From positions 9,452 through 54,582 of the forward strand of contig QQSI01000020.1 in NCBI GenBank assembly GCA_003602645.1: a stretch of 45,131 bases of DNA. Reading direction: 5' to 3'. The stretch's first letter is position 1, and every line of letters starts with the position of its first letter. Source of the DNA: Candidatus Poseidoniales archaeon (GTDB taxonomy: Archaea > Thermoplasmatota > Poseidoniia > Poseidoniales > Poseidoniaceae). The translations under genes and the position numbers were made by a program. Below, one piece after another: positions 24,603 through 33,261 of this stretch. A model generated the notes under the pieces. It had not been told where the DNA came from. It was given only the letters and a program-made list of their open reading frames with translations, and did no database searches.

Positions 24603-25736
24603 ATGAACGGCGGGGATTCATCATCTGACCCCCATGGTGAGCGCATCCTCGTACATTGTGATTTAGACGCGTTCTTTGCTTCGGTTGAGATTCTCCACCG
24701 TGACCTTGACCCTACCCGCCCATTGATCATCGGTTCAGATCCAAAGGGTGGTAGGGGTCGCGGTATTGTCTCGACGTGCAATTATGCTGCAAGGGCGTTC
24801 GGCATTCGTTCTGCGATGCCAATTGGTGAAGCTTGGCGAAGGTGCCCTGGGGCGCCATTTGGGACGGGGCATTACATCAGCGGTACGCGTGGCCTCTACA
24901 GCAGAGCATCGCGCAAGGTCATGGAATTGTTGAGACCACCAGCTGAACATTTCGAAAAGGCTGGCATTGATGAGGCCTACCTTGACATTACTAAGGCAGT
25001 GGATGGTGATTGGGACAAGGCCTATGCTCTTTGCCGCCAGTTACAAGATTCAATCGAGGACCAGGTAGGTTTGACTGCTTCGTTTGGAATCGCTCCGACT
25101 CGTATATTGGCCAAGATGTCAAGTGAAATCAATAAGCCGAAGGGAATTTTTCGCCTGCTTCCTGATGAGACTCAAGAGTTCTTCGTCAATCGTTCTCTTC
25201 GCGATGTCCCCGGTATTGGTCCCAAACGAGCCACGCAATTGGCTGAATGGGGATTCAATTCAGTGGACGAAGCATGCGAACTCGGGGAATTAGCTCTAGG
25301 GCGAATTGCGGGAGAACGCTTTGCCTCTTGGTTGATTCGGGTTGTGGACGGAACGACGAGTTCCGAAGTCAGCCCCCTACGCAGTCGTAAATCAATTGGT
25401 AAGGAGCATACATTTGGCCAGGATCAAAACAATCACGAACGGGTGCTCAACCATCTCAAAACCTTGGTGGAACTGGTGATGACAAAAGCCAAGACGATCG
25501 GTGTGGCTGGTCGGTTATGTGAGGTGAAAATTCGCTACACTGGATTTGAAACTCACACGCATGGTCGTTCAATACCTGTTGCCATGGATGACCTGGATGT
25601 GTTTAGCAGGCTGGCTGAACGTTTGTTTGCTCTGAATGTTGAACATCATCGGCCGATTCGTTTGATTGGCTTTAGACTTGGCCAACTGGATATGCCGACA
25701 ACAAGGCAAGCCAAACTGCTTCTTGAAGAGGAATGA
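24603..25736 (+). CDS. dinB: Y-family DNA polymerase IV (DinB), translesion synthesis
   Basis: A 377-residue Y-family polymerase with an apparently intact active site. Asp in HCDLDAFFASVE, the dNTP-contacting YAARAFGIRSAMP, and Asp/Glu in GIDEAYLDIT are all present, as is SFGIAPTRILAKMSS. The helix-hairpin-helix thumb (DVPGIGPKRATQLAEWG) and a little-finger domain (SIGKEHTFGQD) follow. It copies past damaged bases at low fidelity. The ATG at 24603 is chosen for fit to DinB N-termini, after a short 7-10 residue lead. No clear PCNA-binding peptide is seen at the C-terminus (RQAKLLLEEE). It is divergent from the RecA-like gene and 4 kb from the PolB-like gene start; together they form a predicted lesion-bypass cassette. 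The stop is 1 bp from the valS stop. Confidence 0.95.
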   Translation: MNGGDSSSDPHGERILVHCDLDAFFASVEILHRDLDPTRPLIIGSDPKGGRGRGIVSTCNYAARAFGIRSAMPIGEAWRRCPGAPFGTGHYISGTRGLYSRASRKVMELLRPPAEHFEKAGIDEAYLDITKAVDGDWDKAYALCRQLQDSIEDQVGLTASFGIAPTRILAKMSSEINKPKGIFRLLPDETQEFFVNRSLRDVPGIGPKRATQLAEWGFNSVDEACELGELALGRIAGERFASWLIRVVDGTTSSEVSPLRSRKSIGKEHTFGQDQNNHERVLNHLKTLVELVMTKAKTIGVAGRLCEVKIRYTGFETHTHGRSIPVAMDDLDVFSRLAERLFALNVEHHRPIRLIGFRLGQLDMPTTRQAKLLLEEE

Positions 25737-25737
25737 A

Positions 25738-28230
25738 TCACTCAAGGTGATGCATTCGAGTCAGGATCGCAGTGAAAGGTTCGAGTTCTTTTGGAATCTC
25801 AACGCCACTGACAGGCTGGTTGAGAGAAATTCCTTGTTCCTTTTTGTGCCCCCAAGTGTCTCCATTAAAGCTCTGAATCGATGCAGACAATGCTCGTAAT
25901 TCGTCACCTCTTGCGGTCCCGCTGGCAACGCTGGGGTACGGTTGGCTTGGAAAAGCATCGACATCAACAGCAGATGTGCCGTAAATGGTTGAGGAGATGT
26001 GATGTGTAAAGAATGGACACACAGGAGTGAACATGCTCATGTAATCACGCACCATTCGATGCAATGTCCACGCCGCCGCTTTGTCCTCATCATACAATCG
26101 TGATTTGACCATCTCGAGGTAGTGGCTTGGAAGAAGGCCCGTTCCAAAGGTTTTGAGCGCCTGAGTGGCCGTGTAAATGTCAAGATCAGCCCATGCCTGT
26201 TCAACGGTTGACATCGTCGATTGGAATTCTGCTAAAATCCATTCATCTTCTACCGCAAGTCCCTCAGGAGCATCTTCAAGGTTGTTTGGAACCTCGAATT
26301 GTGATGCAAACCGTGCAACATTGAACAGCTTTGTGAGCACCCCGAAGTATTTCTTTTCGATTTCTTCAGGATTGATGTGGAAATCATCACCCACTTGAGC
26401 ATCACAAGCTTTCCAGAGACGGAAGCATTCGCTGCCAATTTTGTTTGCTCGCAAACTGACGGTCTTGTCAGGCCCCTTCACCTTCCATGACCCTGTTCGA
26501 CCTCCTGCTCCACATTCAAGAACTGAATCTGCATCAATTCCATTGCCGAGGGATTTACTCATCTTACGGCCCCACGGATCCATTCCGAGTCCGTCAATCC
26601 AGACATGCTTGAAACCTGGTTGATCAAGCAAGAGGGTCGATTTTAACAGCGTGTAATACAACCATGTTCGGACGATTTCTTTTCCTTGCGGGCGGAGGGC
26701 TGTAGGAAACGCTTTCTCAAAGACCTCTGGCTGATTGAGGTAACCGCTGACGAAGAGGTTAGAGTTGGAAGAATCCATCCAAGTATCAAACACCTTTTCC
26801 TCACCGACAATTGTGCCCAAATCTTGTTTCAACTCATCAAAAGAACCGATGACTTCACGGCTCTTTCGGTCGAGGACTTGACTTCCTTCTGGCGGCTCTT
26901 GGCACCATGGTTGAACGTAGATTCCCGTTGGTGGGACGATGATTTTGTCTTCATCATCACAATACCAAATTGGGATTTCGGTGTGGTACCACCGTCGCCT
27001 TGATATTGGCCAGTCGATGCTAATGTTGTCCATCCAATCCATTAGAAATTGCTTGTTCCTTGGTGGATGGAACTCGATTTGTTCGGCGTGTTCCCTAATT
27101 CGATCTTGTGTGTGAGTTTGGCGAACGTACCATTCTTTCAAGAGGATGATTTCCACAGGATTTTTTCCACGCTCTGAAACAGGTATGTCCTGTTCCCTTT
27201 GCTCGATATTGAGGATTTTTCCAGTTGATTCGAGATGTTCAATGGCGCTCTTTCGAGCTTCAAGCACGGTTTGTCCTGCAAACGGACCTGCCAGTTTAGT
27301 CATCTGACCTTCGAGGTTAATGGCTTGGAACGGTGTTAAACCAAGTTCACGGAACACCGCCACGTCGTTTTGATCGCCGAAGGAACACACCATGAGAACA
27401 CCTGAGCCAAAGTCAGATTTCACAGAGGGATGCGTTTTGATTTCGACGGTCGTTTCTCTTCCATCAACCGGCAGCGGAAGCCGAATTCGTTTGCCGACAA
27501 GATGTGTGTATCGTTCATCATCAGGATGCACCACAACAACGCCGCATGCACAAATCATCTCAGGGCGTGTTGTTGATATGGCGATGGTGGTGCCGTCTTC
27601 GCACGTCCATTCGACATCCACGAGATTGGTTCTTCGAGGAAGTCGTTCGACTTCTGCATCTGCGATGGTCGTACCTTCAACTGGATCGTATATGTTTGGG
27701 CGCAGATCTTCTACAATTGAACCATTTTTGAACAGTTCAATAAAAATTGATTGAGTGACGGTACGGTACTCTGGGGAATCGGTGAGGTATTCTCTGTCGA
27801 AATCACAAGACAGTCCAACCCTTCGTGCGGTCTCCCTCATGGCTTGTGTGAACGTTTCAATGGTTGTCTTGCACAATTCAAGGAACTCCGCACGGTCGTA
27901 TGTCTTCATTTTCCTCTTGGTGTTTTTTTCAACCGTAAACTCGATGTTAATTCCATTTCGGTCAACCCCCCAAGGGAAATAGACTTCTTTTCCAAGAAGT
28001 CGTTGGGAACGAGCAATGACATCGATCATTGAATACTGCGCAACGGCACCAATGTGCCAAGTTCCAGAGGGGTAGGGTGGTGGTGTGTCGATGACAAAGA
28101 ATTCCTTGTCACTGTCTGGGTTGAAGGCGTAACGTTGGGCGTAGACTTGTGGGTCTTCAGCATGTGCTTCTTGGATCCTTTTTTCGAGGTCAATTGACCA
28201 ACGCTTGTCGTTTAATGTCGGGGTTGGCAT
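25738..28230 (-). CDS. valS: Valyl-tRNA synthetase
   Basis: A class I synthetase of 830 residues. The HIGH motif is in DTPPPYPSGTWHIGAV near residue 50. The CP1 editing domain has TTRPEMICACGVVVVHPDDERY, the threonine-rich signature that in ValRS reads TTRPE...VHPDDERY. The ValRS-type segment RRWYHTEIPIWYC precedes the KMSKS motif (GRKMSKSLGNGID), and an anticodon-binding helical domain completes it. These choose Val over Ile. The ATG at 28230 (MPTPTLNDKRW) fits the family; the track's 14 upstream residues look like leader. The usual C-terminal coiled-coil arm of bacterial ValRS is absent, as normal in archaea. It is divergent from the RND exporter gene. Confidence 0.94.
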   Translation of the reverse strand: MPTPTLNDKRWSIDLEKRIQEAHAEDPQVYAQRYAFNPDSDKEFFVIDTPPPYPSGTWHIGAVAQYSMIDVIARSQRLLGKEVYFPWGVDRNGINIEFTVEKNTKRKMKTYDRAEFLELCKTTIETFTQAMRETARRVGLSCDFDREYLTDSPEYRTVTQSIFIELFKNGSIVEDLRPNIYDPVEGTTIADAEVERLPRRTNLVDVEWTCEDGTTIAISTTRPEMICACGVVVVHPDDERYTHLVGKRIRLPLPVDGRETTVEIKTHPSVKSDFGSGVLMVCSFGDQNDVAVFRELGLTPFQAINLEGQMTKLAGPFAGQTVLEARKSAIEHLESTGKILNIEQREQDIPVSERGKNPVEIILLKEWYVRQTHTQDRIREHAEQIEFHPPRNKQFLMDWMDNISIDWPISRRRWYHTEIPIWYCDDEDKIIVPPTGIYVQPWCQEPPEGSQVLDRKSREVIGSFDELKQDLGTIVGEEKVFDTWMDSSNSNLFVSGYLNQPEVFEKAFPTALRPQGKEIVRTWLYYTLLKSTLLLDQPGFKHVWIDGLGMDPWGRKMSKSLGNGIDADSVLECGAGGRTGSWKVKGPDKTVSLRANKIGSECFRLWKACDAQVGDDFHINPEEIEKKYFGVLTKLFNVARFASQFEVPNNLEDAPEGLAVEDEWILAEFQSTMSTVEQAWADLDIYTATQALKTFGTGLLPSHYLEMVKSRLYDEDKAAAWTLHRMVRDYMSMFTPVCPFFTHHISSTIYGTSAVDVDAFPSQPYPSVASGTARGDELRALSASIQSFNGDTWGHKKEQGISLNQPVSGVEIPKELEPFTAILTRMHHLE

Positions 28231-28416
28231 TGGCCTCACCTGGCCCCACACGCATGAATGGTGCGGGTCCAATTGGCGCTGGGACGGTTCACCTTTGAAA
28301 CCAACGGCCTTTATTCCCTGGTGTTCGTCGGCCTTTCAGAAATCGATTCAAGACAACCAAAACGTAGGTAGGGCTTTCAATAGGTTCCTTTTCGTTTCTA
28401 GCGGAGGGGCAGATGT

Positions 28417-31400
28417 ATGGGGAGTGAGAACGACCAAAAAACGCCCCAAAATGGCGCTGAAAGCCTGAGAGAGCGTGGTTCGAATCTTGCCGAGTACGGA
28501 CGGGCACGCCTCCAATCAAGCGCTGTTGATTTATCGGCGAGGGTCAAAGAATTCAAACCCAAAGAAGCCCTTGACGCTGTTCTTGATGCTCCCGACCGAT
28601 TCAAACGTGAATGGCAAAAAAACGGGGCGACTGGAGCAATCACTCGGTTCCCATTAGCGACGGTGATTGTTTTCTTGATGATGACCGCCTTCTTTGTCAC
28701 TCAGTCTGGCTTTCTTGACAACAGCAGATTTGATGACGACCTTGAAAACCCCGCTCTGAACGTCAACGGTGATCTCGAAGTTTACCTCCCGGAGGGCTCA
28801 AAGATTGCGGCGTTACTTGGGAAAGTTGAAGAAGATTGGACCACTAATGTGATGGTCATTTACATCGAGTTGAACAACGAGACAGGTGGAAACATTACCG
28901 ATCAACGAATCTTACAGGAAATCAGTTTCGTCGAGAAGGATCTGAACCCGGAATTATCTGACCCAAGCGATGATGTAATTTACATTCTCTCGATATCGAC
29001 CGTCTTGAAAGAAGTCAACTCCAGTGCACCTCGGGTTCGAAAAGCATTCATCGATCAAATTGGGCAACTTGGTTGTGGCGTCCAGCAGGATGATTGTACC
29101 AGTGCTGCGTTTACTGACGCACTCAATAGCGTTCTCGATGACACCACTTCAGAGTTGGAAGGTGGTTACGAAATCCCTTCTCAAACTACAATTGATTTGG
29201 TTATTGGTGAGATGTATGAAGACGATGGTTCGCCCACACCCGGTTTAGATAAATTGGCACGGGACATCAGTGGGCCTCAAGGAACGCCAGATGGAAAATT
29301 AGACCGGGCCATCATGGCGATTGCGGTCACAGAAGCAAAACCCGCTAAGGAGATCATTGAGAACACCCAAGAGCGTCTTGATTACATCAGTCAACTTCAA
29401 CGTCCTTGTGAATTCAATCCAGACGGGACCGCTGCAGGAACAGAGCGTTGCAATTGGGAAGACTTGGGCATCACAATGACGCTGACAGGCCCAGTGCCAA
29501 TTACCAACGCAGTGACAGAATTTTCTTTCAAGCTCTTTTGGGATATTTTCCCAATGGCTGTTGTTCTGGTCGCAATCGGCCTGTTCGTCTTCCACTCCGA
29601 TCTTCTCCAAGCCGGTTTAACGGGGATTCGCCCAATTCAGGGCATCAAGGTGGTCATCATTTCTGGGTTGCCTACCCTCTGTGCCGTGTTCTGGACATTA
29701 GGGATCATTGGATGGACCAATTTTGAAGTAACGATGACAGTGATCATCGTCGGGCCGATTTTGCTAGCGCTCGGCGTCTCCTATGGTCTACACATTACAA
29801 ACCGCTATGCAGAAGAAGGTGGAACTAAATCCGAGAAAATGAAGGCCTCCTTGAGTTCAACAGGTAAGGCTGTTTTCTTATCTGCAGTGACAACCGTCAT
29901 TGGTTTCATTTCACTCGTGTTCACGCCAATGGCACCAATTCAAACCGTTGGTATTGCGCTTTCTGGAGGAATTGTTGTTGTGTATATTCTCACGATGTTC
30001 ATGGTCCCTAATTTGACGTTATTGCTAGATTTACGCAAACCGAAGCACCCACCTCTTCGAGCGTTTGAGGTTCTTGTGGATCTTCCCGTCAAGAGAAATG
30101 TCGGTGTCATTGCGGTGTTCGTTCTCTTAATTCTCTTTTCAGCAACTATTGGTCAAGCCAATGTTGAAGAGAACATCGACCTCCTTGGAATGGCTCCAGA
30201 AGAAGAAGCATCAGTCATCAAGATGAAACAGTACAGCAGCGAATTTAGTTCGGGCCAAATTGGTATGGTGCTTGTTGAAGCCAATGTCAGTGGAGACCGT
30301 CAAGATTCAGATTCCTCAAACGATGACCCCGCCGGTAATTTACGTGCCATTGACCAACTTGAAGGGAGCCTCAACACGGTGGAAAACACGACTGCAGTTT
30401 CCATCGTGTTCTTGATGAAATCAACGGGTATTGCACCCACCGTTTCGGGATCAGGTTTGAACGATATCATTCAGGCAAACCCACTCATCCCTCAAGATAT
30501 ACGTGATACTGCCGCTGTCTTACTCGACAATTCTGTGACCCAGGACGCATCTTTTTGGGATCTTTTGATGGCGCCGGATGATTTTGGTTTGCCCGGGGGT
30601 CCAGAAAGTGAAATTTTCCTGCTGAACGTCTTTTACGCTTCCATCACTGATGAAACGCGCGAGATTTTCATTAACAAGGATTTCAGCCGGAACTTGATTT
30701 ATGTGGACATGCCGTATTTACCAGTCGCCGCCACAAGCGAAATGGTTGATTCAGTTGACAAGTACGCAAGTCAGTTTGAAGGGACATCCATTGGTGATGC
30801 TGCGAACCCGCTGGCGGGTGTCGCCTCAACGGCCATTGAAGTCAATGAGTTGATTGTAAACTCACAATGGACTTCCCTTGGATTTGCTGTAATCTTGACC
30901 TTAATCACTCTGGCCATTGTGTTCAAGAATGTGCAATATTCAATTTGGACCACCTCTCCAGTGATTGCGACGGTTGCGATGCAATGGCTTGTTATGTGGC
31001 AGATGGATGTGCCGCTTTCGTTGGTGACAGTGATGATTGGGTCTATCTTAGTCGGAGTAGGGGTTGATTTCTCAATTCACATCGCGAATCGCATTCGTGA
31101 ATTGGGCGGAGGCATTGAAGCCATACGAAGCGCAGCCATTGGAACCGGTATGTCCCTGTTCGAAGCTGCAGTTGTCACAACACTGGGTATGTTAACTGCC
31201 TATCAGATTCCGATTCCCGAAATCAAACCTTTCGTAACAGTCATTTTGATCTTGCTTTGGGTTGCTGCTGCGAGTGCGCTCATCCTCCTCCCGGCAATTT
31301 TCGTGACGTTAGAAAAGGCAGGCCTCGGAGCGGTTGGCGGACGCACAACCATGGCTAAACGCCTTGGCCTCGGTGGAAAGAAGCCAATGGAACTGGATGT

Positions 31401-31443
31401 TCTCGATGCAGCGCTTGTTGATGATGTCATTGATTCATGGTGA
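28417..31443 (+). CDS. RND/MMPL-family membrane exporter
   Basis: A 1008-residue polytopic protein with two-fold repeat architecture: one helix (TRFPLATVIVFLMMTAFFV), a large external domain of about 280 residues, then five helices. The whole is repeated, with a second external domain near 570-780. Helix groups such as FPMAVVLVAIGLFVFHSDLL and VTMTVIIVGPILLALGVSYG followed by HITNRYAEEGG match the HAE3/MMPL and sterol-sensing group of RND proteins. The second half has VDFSIHIANRIRELGGG at the equivalent place, a clear internal repeat. The likely role is proton-driven export of lipids or hydrophobic compounds, or a role in envelope assembly. A GGAGG lies 10 bp before the ATG. The charged N-terminal 75 residues are extra. 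The cargo is unknown. Confidence 0.85.
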   Translation: MGSENDQKTPQNGAESLRERGSNLAEYGRARLQSSAVDLSARVKEFKPKEALDAVLDAPDRFKREWQKNGATGAITRFPLATVIVFLMMTAFFVTQSGFLDNSRFDDDLENPALNVNGDLEVYLPEGSKIAALLGKVEEDWTTNVMVIYIELNNETGGNITDQRILQEISFVEKDLNPELSDPSDDVIYILSISTVLKEVNSSAPRVRKAFIDQIGQLGCGVQQDDCTSAAFTDALNSVLDDTTSELEGGYEIPSQTTIDLVIGEMYEDDGSPTPGLDKLARDISGPQGTPDGKLDRAIMAIAVTEAKPAKEIIENTQERLDYISQLQRPCEFNPDGTAAGTERCNWEDLGITMTLTGPVPITNAVTEFSFKLFWDIFPMAVVLVAIGLFVFHSDLLQAGLTGIRPIQGIKVVIISGLPTLCAVFWTLGIIGWTNFEVTMTVIIVGPILLALGVSYGLHITNRYAEEGGTKSEKMKASLSSTGKAVFLSAVTTVIGFISLVFTPMAPIQTVGIALSGGIVVVYILTMFMVPNLTLLLDLRKPKHPPLRAFEVLVDLPVKRNVGVIAVFVLLILFSATIGQANVEENIDLLGMAPEEEASVIKMKQYSSEFSSGQIGMVLVEANVSGDRQDSDSSNDDPAGNLRAIDQLEGSLNTVENTTAVSIVFLMKSTGIAPTVSGSGLNDIIQANPLIPQDIRDTAAVLLDNSVTQDASFWDLLMAPDDFGLPGGPESEIFLLNVFYASITDETREIFINKDFSRNLIYVDMPYLPVAATSEMVDSVDKYASQFEGTSIGDAANPLAGVASTAIEVNELIVNSQWTSLGFAVILTLITLAIVFKNVQYSIWTTSPVIATVAMQWLVMWQMDVPLSLVTVMIGSILVGVGVDFSIHIANRIRELGGGIEAIRSAAIGTGMSLFEAAVVTTLGMLTAYQIPIPEIKPFVTVILILLWVAAASALILLPAIFVTLEKAGLGAVGGRTTMAKRLGLGGKKPMELDVLDAALVDDVIDSW

Positions 31444-31480
31444 GCAACACATCAAAGAAGCCCCTACTCTTGGACCATCC

Positions 31481-31957
31481 ATGGTCAATTATTGGCTGAT
31501 GAAATCTGAGCCCGATGTGTACCCCTATGAGCAACTTGTTGCAGATGGTTCAACTCATTGGGACGGTGTGAGAAATTATCAAGCGAGGAACATGATGCGC
31601 GATGAAATGAAAATCGGTGATTTGGTGCTGTATTATCATTCAAATTTCAAGCCACCCCACATCGTTGGTGTGGCGCGCGTATGCAAGGAAGGTTACCCTG
31701 ACCACACCTCTTGGGATTCAGGTGGTAAGTATTTTGATCCTAAATCTACGCCAGAAAACCCACGTTGGTTCATGGTTGACATCGAACCTGTCATGGAATT
31801 GGAGCGTATTGTTCCTTTGCAAGAGGTTCGAGATAACCCTGCATGCTCCGGGATGTTACTGATTCGAAAGGGACAGAGACTTTCGATTCAACCGGTTGAA
31901 CGGTCTGACTTCAAAACAATCCTCTCCATGGGCGGCTCTTCGATGGAAGGGTTGTAA
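31481..31957 (+). CDS. EVE-domain protein
   Basis: A 158-residue single EVE domain. It begins NYWLMKSEPDVYPYEQL and continues WDGVRNYQARNMMRDEMKIGD, then LVLYYHSN, then VGVARV: the canonical start and core of EVE proteins (thymocyte nuclear protein 1 type). Family members have a PUA-like fold and bind modified bases in DNA or RNA. The ATG at 31481 is chosen because homologues start with this strand; the track's 49 upstream residues overlap the RND gene. It follows the RND gene by 37 bp, perhaps in one transcript. In a window with a lesion-bypass cassette a nucleic-acid-reading role is plausible, but no direct link is visible. Confidence 0.92.
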   Translation: MVNYWLMKSEPDVYPYEQLVADGSTHWDGVRNYQARNMMRDEMKIGDLVLYYHSNFKPPHIVGVARVCKEGYPDHTSWDSGGKYFDPKSTPENPRWFMVDIEPVMELERIVPLQEVRDNPACSGMLLIRKGQRLSIQPVERSDFKTILSMGGSSMEGL

Positions 31958-32002
31958 CTCAACCTTCAAGGACGGGGCAGTGAAGCATCCAGTGGTGAGA
32001 AA

Positions 32003-33214
32003 ATGAGCAACGACCAAATTCCGGTGGCCCCGCGTGCATCGGGCATCGAATATGCCATTCGTGATGTGGTTGTCCCAGCAACGAAACTCGAATCAGAAGG
32101 ACATACAATTCTCAAACTCAACATCGGCGATCCCATTGCCTATCCCGGTTTGCCAACACCAGAACACATGGTTGATGCGTATGTAAAAGCCCTTCGTGAC
32201 GGTCACAATGGATACTCGCCTTCATACGGACTTCCCCAACTGCGCAAAGCCATTGCTGACGATGAGCGGACCAAAGGTTGGAATGCGAGGGCTGATGATA
32301 TTTATGTCTGCCACGGCGTGACCGAGGCGTTACAAATTCTCTTTGCTTCGGTCCTGTGTGAGGGTGATACTGTACTCGCACCTGGCCCGCATTATCCTCC
32401 ATATATGGCGTATCCGCAAATGTATGGTGCTACCACAATTGAATACAAGCTCAAGCCAGATGATGGTTGGAAGTTAGATTTGGCAGACATCGAGGCAAAA
32501 ATGGACGACAGCGTCCGACTTCTGGTTTTAATCAATCCAAACAACCCATGCGGTAGTGTCGCCAACAAAGAGGAGATTCAACGTGTTCTCGAACTTGCTC
32601 GTGGATATCCAAATTGCATCATCGTTGCTGACGAAATCTACGATGGCTTGGATTTCACAGGAGAGCATGTGAGCGTGGCGAGTTGTTCCTCGGATGTTCC
32701 TGTGGTTGCACTCAACGGTGTCTCAAAGGTCTACTATGCTCCTGGTTGGCGCATTGGTTACATGGCCATTCACGATCCAAACAAACGAATGATGTTGGTG
32801 AGGGATGGAATTGAGCGTATGTTGAGGTCGCGTCTGTGCGCATCAACTCCGGCCCAACTTGGATACCTTGCAGGACTCGAGGGTGATCGAGGTTGGATGA
32901 AGATGTATTCTGACCGTGTCGTGGCTCAGCGCAACACTTGCGTTGAACGGATCAAACGGATTGAGGGTCTTGAGGTTCAATCATCCGGTGGGGCGTTCTA
33001 CATGTTTGTCAAACTCACAGATGAGAAATGGGCGAATAATGACAAACAATTTGTCCTCGATTTACTTCACGAAGAACATGTGTTGGTCGTTCACGGAAGC
33101 GGATTTTCACCGGATTTAGGCCGAGGTCACTTCCGTATTGTTTACTTGCCAAGCGTTGAGGTTTTGAACGACGCCTTTGACCGAATCGAGCGCTTCTTAA
33201 TCCGACATCGCTGA
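32003..33214 (+). CDS. Class I/II aminotransferase, AlaA-like (alanine/aspartate)
   Basis: A 403-residue PLP-dependent fold-type I aminotransferase. Visible are GDPIAYPGLPTP (substrate loop), NGYSPSYGLPQLRKAI, the NPNNPCG motif (178-184), DEIYDGL with Asp210, the PLP lysine K242 in NGVSKVYYAPGWRIGYM and the carboxylate-binding Arg near the C-terminus (GHFRIVYL). The SKVYYAPGWRIGY segment is typical of AlaA (glutamate-pyruvate aminotransferase) and related archaeal enzymes; aspartate aminotransferase is the alternative. The start ATG at 32003 fits the family. It stands between the EVE gene (45 bp) and the large membrane protein (47 bp) on the same strand. Confidence 0.88.
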   Translation: MSNDQIPVAPRASGIEYAIRDVVVPATKLESEGHTILKLNIGDPIAYPGLPTPEHMVDAYVKALRDGHNGYSPSYGLPQLRKAIADDERTKGWNARADDIYVCHGVTEALQILFASVLCEGDTVLAPGPHYPPYMAYPQMYGATTIEYKLKPDDGWKLDLADIEAKMDDSVRLLVLINPNNPCGSVANKEEIQRVLELARGYPNCIIVADEIYDGLDFTGEHVSVASCSSDVPVVALNGVSKVYYAPGWRIGYMAIHDPNKRMMLVRDGIERMLRSRLCASTPAQLGYLAGLEGDRGWMKMYSDRVVAQRNTCVERIKRIEGLEVQSSGGAFYMFVKLTDEKWANNDKQFVLDLLHEEHVLVVHGSGFSPDLGRGHFRIVYLPSVEVLNDAFDRIERFLIRHR

Positions 33215-33261
33215 TGTCATGTCGCCGATGATTTGATGTTCAAGTTATTTGAGGGGTAACC

